A stretch of 64,000 nt of DNA. It comes from Tardiphaga sp. vice304. Its GTDB lineage: Bacteria > Pseudomonadota > Alphaproteobacteria > Rhizobiales > Xanthobacteraceae. The stretch covers positions 5,320,001-5,384,000 of the forward strand of contig NZ_CP041402.1 in the NCBI RefSeq assembly GCF_007018905.1, in the 5' to 3' direction. The notes under the pieces were generated by a model. That model did not search any database. It worked only from the letters and a program-made list of their open reading frames with translations, and was not told the DNA's origin. Positions 20,065 to 26,526 of the stretch are shown here, piece by piece. Both the position numbers and the translations under genes were made by a program. Numbering within the stretch: position 1 is the first letter of the stretch; every line of letters begins with the position of its first letter.

Positions 20065-20733
20065 ATGCTGCGTGTCGATGTCAGCAAGAAGCTCGGCCAT
20101 TTCAACCTTGAAGTCGCCTTCACCACCGAGGGCCGGGTCACCGGTCTGTTCGGCAGCTCCGGCGCCGGCAAGACCTCGCTGGTCTCCCTGATCGCCGGCC
20201 TGGAGACGCCTGATCGCGGCCACATCAGCATCGACGACGAACCACTGGTCGACACCGCGGCCGGTCTCGATGTCCCGCCGCATCGTCGCCGCATCGGCTA
20301 CGTGTTCCAGGACGCGCGATTGTTTCCGCATCTCGACGTCGCGCAGAATCTCGATTACGGGCGGCGGATGAATGCGCTTCCGCGCGATCCTGCGCAGGAA
20401 AGCCGCATCAATGCGCTGCTGGATATCGGCGATCTCCTGCAGCGCCGTCCCGGCAGCCTGTCCGGCGGCGAGCGCCAGCGCGTGGCGCTCGGCCGCGCGC
20501 TGCTGTCACGGCCGCGGCTGTTGCTGCTCGACGAGCCGCTGGGCGCGCTCGACGACGAGCGCAAGACCGAAATCCTGCCCTATCTGGTGCGGTTGCGCGA
20601 CGAGGCCGACATCCCGATGGTCTATGTCAGCCACGACCCCGACGAGATGCGGCAAGTGGCGACGGATGTGGTGATCCTGAAGCGCGGCAGGGTGGCTGCG
20701 TTTGGCGGCGTCGAGGTGTTGCCTCAGCCGTAG
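20065..20733 (+). CDS. modC: Molybdate ABC transporter ATP-binding protein ModC lacking the C-terminal Mop domain
   Basis: A 222-residue ATPase with Walker A GSSGAGKTSL, Q-loop YVFQDARLF, signature LSGGERQRVALGRAL, Walker B LLLLDEPLGAL and H-loop YVSHD. Typical ModC has about 350 residues with a C-terminal TOBE/Mop domain that binds molybdate for regulation; this one stops right after the nucleotide-binding domain. The TAG stop is part of the terminal arm of a palindromic repeat (20730-20830). The ATPase should work, but molybdate feedback through ModC would be absent. Confidence 0.93.
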   Translation: MLRVDVSKKLGHFNLEVAFTTEGRVTGLFGSSGAGKTSLVSLIAGLETPDRGHISIDDEPLVDTAAGLDVPPHRRRIGYVFQDARLFPHLDVAQNLDYGRRMNALPRDPAQESRINALLDIGDLLQRRPGSLSGGERQRVALGRALLSRPRLLLLDEPLGALDDERKTEILPYLVRLRDEADIPMVYVSHDPDEMRQVATDVVILKRGRVAAFGGVEVLPQP

Positions 20734-20830
20734 CGTGGGCAAAGGCGCCCTTGCGCCGTGCCCACCGCGTTACGATTGGCGGTGGGCACGCCCCGACGCG
20801 CTTCGCGCGCCAGAGCTTTGCCCACCCTAC
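20730..20830. repeat. Palindromic intergenic repeat overlapping the modC stop codon
   Basis: Terminal arms GTAGCGTGGGCAAAG (20730-20744) and CTTTGCCCACCCTAC (20816-20830) pair with one mismatch. An inner pair, CCGTGCCCACCGC and GCGGTGGGCACGC, forms a second stem. The left arm includes the TAG that ends modC. The form is that of a small non-autonomous dispersed repeat; no open frame inside. Confidence 0.75.
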
Positions 20831-20837
20831 GAAACCG

Positions 20838-22634
20838 TCACGCCCCCGACAGCGACTTCCAGACCTTCAGCAGCCGACGCTTGGCGAACTGCCGTCGTGT
20901 CAGCTTTGGCGCCGGCGCCTCCTCGTCTTCGGGCAACCGCAAGCCGACGACGTTGACCCGGCCGCCGCCGAGGCTGCGCGCCACCAGATCGATCGCATCC
21001 ACCGGCAGCGCGGCGCCGACGGTGGGCGCGCGGTCGAGATGGACGTCGAAATAATCCGCCAGCGTCAGGCCGGTTTCGGCCGGGTCCACGGCGATGCCGT
21101 AGATCGCGGCGAGGTCGCCGAGCGTGATCTCGCCGGACACCACGAAATCGCCGAGCAGATGCGGATCCGGCGCGGTGCTCGGCGGCATATCGACGAAGAA
21201 GCGATCGAGCGACTCGGCCTTTTCCGGCGGCGCCAGCAGATACAGATAATCGCCGGCCTCGACCGGATCGGCCTCGGCGGGCGTGAGAATCCGCTCGTCG
21301 CGGATCACCAACGTCGGCTTCGACCACGACGGAATCAAACCGCGCTTGAGATACAGACTCTTCGGCCGCACCGAATAGCCGACCAGTTGCTGTTCGAGCT
21401 GGCCCGGCAGGTCGAGTTCGATGCGCCGCGGGCCCTTGTCAGAGCGCGGCAACGCGACCAGCAGCTTTCGCGCGGCGAAGGCGAGCGTCCAGCCCTGCAG
21501 CAGCAGCGAGATGATGACCACGACGAAGGCGACGTCGAAATACAGATAGGCCTTGGGCAGCCCGACCAGCATCGGAATGGAGGCCAGGAAGATCGCCACC
21601 GCGCCGCGCAGCCCGACCCAGGCGACAAACAGCTTCTCGCGCCAGTTGAAGCGAAACGGCGCCAGGCACAGGAACACCGCGACCGGCCGTGCCACCAGCA
21701 TCAGCACCAGCGCCACGGCGACCGCGGGCACGATGCTCACGATCAGGCGCTGCGGCGACACCAGCAGGCCGAGCATCACGAACATCACGATCTGCGCCAG
21801 CCAGGTCGCGGCATCGAGGAAGGCCACCACCGAATTATGCGCCCGCGTCGGCCGGTTGCCTATCACGATGCCGGCGAGATAGACCGCCAGGAAGCCGGAG
21901 GCGTGCAGCATCTGCGACAGGCCGAAGATCACGAGCGCCGCGGTGCAGACGAACGGCGCATGCAGCCCCTGCGGCAGAGCGACACGGTTCAGCGACAGCA
22001 CCACCATCCGGCCGCCGACCACGCCGATCAAGGTGCCGAGCACGACCTCCTGGGCGAATTCCAGCGCGACATGGCCCGCCGTGGCACTGCCCAGCGCGAT
22101 GATCTTGACCAGCATCAGGGTAAGGAACACCGCGAACGGATCGTTGGTGCCGGATTCGACCTCCAGCGTGGCGCCGACGCGCGGCCGCAGCCGCAGGCCC
22201 TGGCCGTGGATCAGCAGGAACACCGCGGCAGCGTCGGTCGAGGCGACCACCGCGCCGATCAGCAGTGCCTCGGTCCAGTCGAGCCCGAGCGCGAATTTCG
22301 CCACCGGGGCGGTGATCAGCGCCGTCAGCAACACGCCGACGGTGGCCAGCATCATCGAGGGCGCGAGCACGGCGCGGATACTCTGGAAGCGCGTTTTCAG
22401 CCCGCCGTCGAACAGGATCAGCGCCAGCGCCACGGAGCCGACCAGATAGGTCGTGTGGACGTCGTCAAAGCGAATACCGCCCGGCCCGGAATCGCCCGCC
22501 AGCATGCCGATGAAAAGAAAGAACAGCAGCAACGGCGCGCCGAAGCGCAGCGCAAGCAGGCTCGACAGCATCCCGGCCATCACCAGCACGCTGCCGAGCA
22601 GAATGGAAAGGCTGACTGAATCGAGTGAGGCCAT
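20838..22634 (-). CDS. CPA1-type potassium/proton antiporter (NhaP2/CvrA-like)
   Basis: A 598-residue protein. Residues 1-400 hold about twelve helices, with LFDGGLKT, VASTDAAAVF and ESGTNDPFAVFLT, the ion-binding and unwound-helix motifs of NhaP2/CvrA. A cytoplasmic TrkA-C domain (about 410-490) and a CorC-like transporter-associated domain (about 500-575) follow, as in the K+/H+ branch. It exchanges K+ for H+ across the inner membrane. Divergent from the MscS-like gene, it forms a small osmotic-homeostasis neighbourhood. Confidence 0.92.
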   Translation of the reverse strand: MASLDSVSLSILLGSVLVMAGMLSSLLALRFGAPLLLFFLFIGMLAGDSGPGGIRFDDVHTTYLVGSVALALILFDGGLKTRFQSIRAVLAPSMMLATVGVLLTALITAPVAKFALGLDWTEALLIGAVVASTDAAAVFLLIHGQGLRLRPRVGATLEVESGTNDPFAVFLTLMLVKIIALGSATAGHVALEFAQEVVLGTLIGVVGGRMVVLSLNRVALPQGLHAPFVCTAALVIFGLSQMLHASGFLAVYLAGIVIGNRPTRAHNSVVAFLDAATWLAQIVMFVMLGLLVSPQRLIVSIVPAVAVALVLMLVARPVAVFLCLAPFRFNWREKLFVAWVGLRGAVAIFLASIPMLVGLPKAYLYFDVAFVVVIISLLLQGWTLAFAARKLLVALPRSDKGPRRIELDLPGQLEQQLVGYSVRPKSLYLKRGLIPSWSKPTLVIRDERILTPAEADPVEAGDYLYLLAPPEKAESLDRFFVDMPPSTAPDPHLLGDFVVSGEITLGDLAAIYGIAVDPAETGLTLADYFDVHLDRAPTVGAALPVDAIDLVARSLGGGRVNVVGLRLPEDEEAPAPKLTRRQFAKRRLLKVWKSLSGA

Positions 22635-22827
22635 GAGACTCCGCGGTGAAAGGATGCACCTGCATGTCTATCGTCGGCTCCGGTGGAGGCCAACCGATTT
22701 CTGCCCGGAGCAATCCAACCGCTGCAGCACGGCCTGCCACGCCGAGCATGCCCGCCGATGGCGCCGGCGCGGCGCTTGTGTGAATCTACCGCCCATCGAA
22801 TCAACCAGCGCGCGGCGGGGCGTCACG

Positions 22828-24144
22828 ATGCTTGAACTCAACGACGGCTACGAAATGCTGCTGGCCGCGGCCCGGTCATGGGGCGCCGAGGTCACCTCGC
22901 CGTGGTTCTACCTGCAGTTCGGCGTGATGCTGACCGGCGCGGGCGTCGCCTTTGCCATCGGCGCGGCCATCCGGGCCCGGACCGACCTGACCGCGCTGGC
23001 GATGGGCTGGCCCGGCCCGCTGCGGATGCTGACGCGCATCCTGATCAGCAGCGCCTCCACCGCGGCCTTCGCCGTGCTGATGACCATCGCCCGCATCGTC
23101 ATGTCACACTCGACCTGGCCGAGCCGCAGCTACCTGCTCGCGGTCGCCGCCAAGCTGGCACTGGCTTGGCTGGTGATCCGGCTGGTCACCAGCGTGATCC
23201 GCAACGAGTTCATGGTCCGGCTGGTGGCGATCTCGGCCTGGCTGGTCGCCGCATTAAGTATTCTCGGCCAGCTCGGCGCCACCATCGCGCTGCTCGACTC
23301 CGTCGGCATCGAACTCGGCGACCTCCGCCTGACGCCGCTGCTGCTGATCAAGCTCGGCGTGCTGCTGGCGGTGGCGCTGTGGCTGTCGAACCTCGCCAGC
23401 AACTTCCTCGAAGGCCGCATCAACCAGGCGCACGACCTCACGCCGTCGATCCAGGTGCTGCTGGTCAAGCTGGTGCGGCTGTTGCTGATGGTGTTCGCCA
23501 TCGCGCTGGTGATGGGCGCGGTCGGCATCAACCTGTCGGCGCTGGCGGTGTTCTCCGGCGCGGTCGGCGTCGGCATCGGCTTCGGCCTGCAGAAGATCGT
23601 CGCCAATTTCATCAGCGGCGTCATCCTGCTGGCCGACAAATCGGTGAAGCCCGGCGATCTCGTCACCATCGGCGACAGTTCCGGCCGCATCAGCGCGATG
23701 AACACGCGCTACATCTCGGTCGCTGCCGGCGATGGCCGCGAATTCCTGATTCCGAACGAGGACCTCATCACCCAGAAGGTGGTGAACTGGACCTACACCG
23801 ACAAGGATACGCTGGTGAAGGTCAGTTTCGGTGCCAATTACGACGCCGATCCGCGCCTCGTCTGCAAGCTCGCGATCGAGGTCGCGGCGGCCTCGCCGCG
23901 CGCAAGCCTGGCCAAGCCGCCGAATTGCCTGCTGGCCGAATTCACCGAAGCCGGCATGAAGTTCGCGCTGACCTTCTGGATCGACTCGCCGGACGGCATG
24001 GACGCAGTCAAGAGCGACGTGATGCTCGGCCTGTGGGACGCCTTCAAGCGCGAAGGCATACGCGTTCCATATCCCGTGCGCGAACTACGAATTCGCGGCG
24101 GCGCACTGCCGGTGGAGAATGCCGTGATCGAGATGCCGGGTTAG
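22828..24144 (+). CDS. MscS-family mechanosensitive channel
   Basis: A 438-residue inner-membrane protein with about six helices. The pore-lining helix GAVGVGIGFGLQKIVANFISGVILL is the MscS TM3 signature. The beta domain (VKPGDLVTIGD and IPNEDLI) and a C-terminal alpha/beta region complete the fold. ATG 22828 begins a natural N-terminus; the frame is open further upstream but overlaps the divergent antiporter. It should release solutes on hypo-osmotic shock. Longer N-terminal helices than E. coli MscS place it with the MscS-like/YnaI group. Confidence 0.92.
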   Translation: MLELNDGYEMLLAAARSWGAEVTSPWFYLQFGVMLTGAGVAFAIGAAIRARTDLTALAMGWPGPLRMLTRILISSASTAAFAVLMTIARIVMSHSTWPSRSYLLAVAAKLALAWLVIRLVTSVIRNEFMVRLVAISAWLVAALSILGQLGATIALLDSVGIELGDLRLTPLLLIKLGVLLAVALWLSNLASNFLEGRINQAHDLTPSIQVLLVKLVRLLLMVFAIALVMGAVGINLSALAVFSGAVGVGIGFGLQKIVANFISGVILLADKSVKPGDLVTIGDSSGRISAMNTRYISVAAGDGREFLIPNEDLITQKVVNWTYTDKDTLVKVSFGANYDADPRLVCKLAIEVAAASPRASLAKPPNCLLAEFTEAGMKFALTFWIDSPDGMDAVKSDVMLGLWDAFKREGIRVPYPVRELRIRGGALPVENAVIEMPG

Positions 24145-24266
24145 CGCGGAAAATTTTTCGTCGCGCGACGCTATCCTGAACAAAGAAATTCTTCGGCTTC
24201 GCACTCGTTCACTGGCGCAGGCCGCATCACGTCGTAACGGGCGCAATCGTTCATGTGCCTTCGTCT

Positions 24267-24280
24267 GGATCATATGATCC
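24267..24280. promoter_or_regulatory. Perfect palindrome upstream of the repeat-protein gene, candidate operator
   Basis: GGATCATATGATCC is a 14-bp self-complementary sequence, 119 bases upstream of the repeat-protein ATG. The region is AT-richer than its surroundings. A regulator such as the LuxR-type protein encoded at 28489-29187 is a natural candidate, but no second copy of the site was found by eye. Confidence 0.45.
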
Positions 24281-24322
24281 ATTCCCAGCCCTGCTTCCCC
24301 GAAATTATCGTCCGGCCTCTCT

Positions 24323-24351
24323 GCGATCCCTCATCGTCGCGCGGGGATCGC
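24323..24351 (+). promoter_or_regulatory. Hairpin in the presumed leader of the repeat-protein gene
   Basis: GCGATCCC (24323-24330) pairs with GGGATCGC (24344-24351) around a 13-base loop, ending 47 bases before the ATG at 24399. It may stabilise the mRNA or modulate translation. Confidence 0.4.
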
Positions 24352-24398
24352 ATCAGAGCGTGAGCTTCATCGCGACAGCACCGGAAAAGGAAGCAACC

Positions 24399-26126
24399 AT
24401 GAATTCGCAGTTCTACGGATACCAACCCGCCTCGCCGCCGCCAGGAATGCTGGCCGGCCAGCAACTCGCACCGCAGGGTGTCATCGGCGATGCCCTCGGC
24501 CAGCTCGGCGGTCCGCTCGGCGGATGGATCGGCGGGCGGTTCGGCAATCAGGGCCTCGGCCAGCAGATCGGCGGAATCGCCGGCCAGCTCGGACGCCTGC
24601 TGCCGTTCGAGGCCGGACCGCAGGGCTACGATCCCTATGCGCAGTACCAGCAACAAGCCGCCGCGCAGCTTGCGCCGCAGGGCTTCTTCGGCGATCTGCT
24701 CGGACAGGTCGGTGCCCCGCTCGGCGGCGCGATCGGTGGACGGTTCGGCAACCGCGGTCTCGGCCAGCAGATCGGCGGAATCGCCGGACAGCTCGGCCGC
24801 CTGCTGCCGTTCGAAGCCGGACCGCAGGGCTACGATCCCTATGCGCAGTACCAGCAACAAGCCGCCGCGCAGCTTGCGCCGCAGGGCTTCTTCGGCGATC
24901 TGCTCGGACAGGTCGGTGCCCCGCTCGGCGGCGCGATCGGTGGACGGTTCGGCAACCGCGGTCTCGGCCAGCAGATCGGCGGAATCGCCGGACAGCTCGG
25001 CCGCCTGCTGCCGTTCGAAGCCGGACCGCAGGGCTACGATCCCTATGCGCAGTACCAGCAACAAGCCGCCGCGCAGCTTGCGCCGCAGGGCTTCTTCGGC
25101 GATCTGCTCGGACAGGTCGGTGCCCCGCTCGGCGGCGCGATCGGCGGACGGTTCGGCAACCGTGGCCTCGGCCAGCAGATCGGCGGCATCGCCGGACAGC
25201 TCGGCCGCCTGTTGCCGTTCGAAGCCGGACCGCAGGGCTACGTTCCCTACGCGCAGTATCAGCAGCAGGATGCGAGCGGTCAGCTCGCGCCGCAGGGATT
25301 CTTCGGTGACGCCATCGGCCAGCTCGCCGGCCCGGTTGGCGGATGGATCGGCGGACGCCTTGGCAATCGCGGGCTGGGCCAGCAGGTCGGCGGCATCGCC
25401 GGACAGCTCGGCCGGCTATTGCCGTTCGAGGCCGGACCGCAGGGCTACGATCCCTACGCGCAATACCAGCAGCAAGATGCGGGCGGCCAGCTCGCGCCGC
25501 AGGGATTCTTCGGCGACCTCGCCAGCCAGTTCGGCGGGCAGATCGGCGGCGCGATCGGCGGGCGTCTCGGCAACCGCGGTCTCGGCCAGCAGATCGGCGG
25601 CATCGCCGGACAACTCGGCCGGCTGCTGCCGTTTGAAGCCGGACCGCAAGGCTACGACCCCTATGGGCAATATCAGCAGCAAGCCGCTGCGCAACTCGCG
25701 CCGCAGGGTTTCATCGGTGACGCCATCGGCCAGATCGCAGGTCCGGTCGGCGGATGGATCGGCGGACGCTTCGGCAACCGCGGCCTTGGCCAGCAGGTCG
25801 GCGGCATCGCCGGACAGATCGGCCGGCTGCTGCCGTTCGAGGCCGGACCGCAGGGCTATGACCCCTACGCCCAGGCCCAGCAGCAGGATGCCAATGGGCA
25901 ACTCGCGCCGCAGGGCTTCTTCGGCGGCCTTGCCGGAAGCGTGCTTGGCGGCCTCGGCGGCGGTGCGATCGGTCGGGCGTTCGGCAACCGCAACCTCGGG
26001 CAGAACATCGGCAGGATAGCGGGCGGGGCTCTTGGCACCCTGCTGCCATTCGAAGCCGGCCCGCAGGGTCTCGGCAATGTCCCGATCTATCAGAACTACG
26101 GTTACCCCGGCAGCTACATCGGGTGA
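24399..26126 (+). CDS. Eight-repeat glycine-zipper protein, candidate substrate of the linked subtilase
   Basis: A 575-residue protein starting at ATG 24399 after an AAAAGGAAG ribosome-binding site. A 22-residue leader (MNSQFYGYQPASPPPG) has no Sec or Tat features. Eight tandem units follow, each of the type LAPQGFFGD...GGAIGGRFGNRGLGQQIGG...RLLPFEAGPQGYDPYAQYQQQ. The GGxxGGR and GGIAGQ stretches are glycine-zipper-like and amphipathic; the tails are Tyr/Gln-rich. LLPF then EAGPQG is present in all eight units, even the divergent last one. Units 2 and 3 are identical at DNA level. It leads a cluster with a propeptide-like protein and a subtilase. I know no characterised homologue; function unknown. 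Confidence 0.85.
   Translation: MNSQFYGYQPASPPPGMLAGQQLAPQGVIGDALGQLGGPLGGWIGGRFGNQGLGQQIGGIAGQLGRLLPFEAGPQGYDPYAQYQQQAAAQLAPQGFFGDLLGQVGAPLGGAIGGRFGNRGLGQQIGGIAGQLGRLLPFEAGPQGYDPYAQYQQQAAAQLAPQGFFGDLLGQVGAPLGGAIGGRFGNRGLGQQIGGIAGQLGRLLPFEAGPQGYDPYAQYQQQAAAQLAPQGFFGDLLGQVGAPLGGAIGGRFGNRGLGQQIGGIAGQLGRLLPFEAGPQGYVPYAQYQQQDASGQLAPQGFFGDAIGQLAGPVGGWIGGRLGNRGLGQQVGGIAGQLGRLLPFEAGPQGYDPYAQYQQQDAGGQLAPQGFFGDLASQFGGQIGGAIGGRLGNRGLGQQIGGIAGQLGRLLPFEAGPQGYDPYGQYQQQAAAQLAPQGFIGDAIGQIAGPVGGWIGGRFGNRGLGQQVGGIAGQIGRLLPFEAGPQGYDPYAQAQQQDANGQLAPQGFFGGLAGSVLGGLGGGAIGRAFGNRNLGQNIGRIAGGALGTLLPFEAGPQGLGNVPIYQNYGYPGSYIG
24465..26123 (+). repeat. Tandem array of eight 204-222-bp coding repeats
   Basis: Unit starts are 24465, 24669, 24873, 25077, 25284, 25491, 25695 and 25902. 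Units 1-3 and 6 encode 68 residues, units 4, 5 and 7 encode 69, and unit 8 diverges. Units 2 (24669-24872) and 3 (24873-25076) read as identical over 204 bases, and unit 4 begins the same way, which points to recent duplication or gene conversion. Confidence 0.95.
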
Positions 26127-26138
26127 CGCGACAACATC

Positions 26139-26170
26139 GTCCGCCGCGGCGCTTGCGTGCCGCGGCGGAC
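26139..26170 (+). terminator. Strong hairpin between the repeat-protein and propeptide-like genes
   Basis: GTCCGCCGCGGC (26139-26150) pairs perfectly with GCCGCGGCGGAC (26159-26170) around an eight-base loop. No U-tract follows. It can act as a partial terminator or mRNA-stabilising structure that sets a high ratio of repeat-protein message to protease message. Confidence 0.55.
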
Positions 26171-26237
26171 CTGACACATTGCGAGGCGCCTGCGGCGGAA
26201 TCGCCGCGGGCGCTTCCCTCCAGCAAGGACGAACATC

Positions 26238-26480
26238 ATGGCCAATGGGTCAGGCGACTTCGACCAATTCCTGATCGCGCCGCGCGGCAACGCGGCCGAC
26301 CTTTCCGCCTTCGAAGAGCATCTCAAAAAAATTCCCGGCGCGCAAATTCTCGAGCGCGGCGGACGCGCGGACCAGCCGCGGCTGGTCGTCAATCTGCCGA
26401 CGCAGTCGTTCGACGAACTGCGCTCCCGCTTCAACGACACGCTGATCATCGAGCCCAACGCCAGGCTGACGCCGTTCTGA
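26238..26480 (+). CDS. Stand-alone subtilase propeptide-like (inhibitor I9-type) protein
   Basis: An 80-residue protein with an AAGGA site before ATG 26238 and no signal peptide. The pattern FLIAPRG, then a helix FEEHLKKIPGAQILERG, a strand RLVVNLP, a helix SFDELRSRF and the final strand TLIIEPNARLTPF matches the ferredoxin-like fold of subtilisin propeptides. The same pattern occurs in residues 51-132 of the subtilase encoded 46 bases downstream, so it appears to be a free copy of that enzyme's own prodomain. Such proteins can inhibit or chaperone subtilases in trans, with the C-terminus (here RLTPF) in the active site. Function is inferred; homology is by eye. Confidence 0.78.
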   Translation: MANGSGDFDQFLIAPRGNAADLSAFEEHLKKIPGAQILERGGRADQPRLVVNLPTQSFDELRSRFNDTLIIEPNARLTPF

Positions 26481-26526
26481 CCGCGCGGCCGGCGCTCATC
26501 CAGTACCAATGTGAGAGGAACACGCA

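Noticed and set aside
24478..26019. 513-codon second plus-strand frame and long minus-strand frames across the repeat array
   Set aside because: Tandem repetition of a GC-rich unit without stops in other frames keeps them open; they encode Arg/Ser-rich low-complexity sequence, and only the 24399 frame has a ribosome-binding site.
24465..26123. Tandem repeats considered as CRISPR or satellite DNA
   Set aside because: Units are contiguous, 204 bases or longer, in frame and protein-coding, with no unique spacers.
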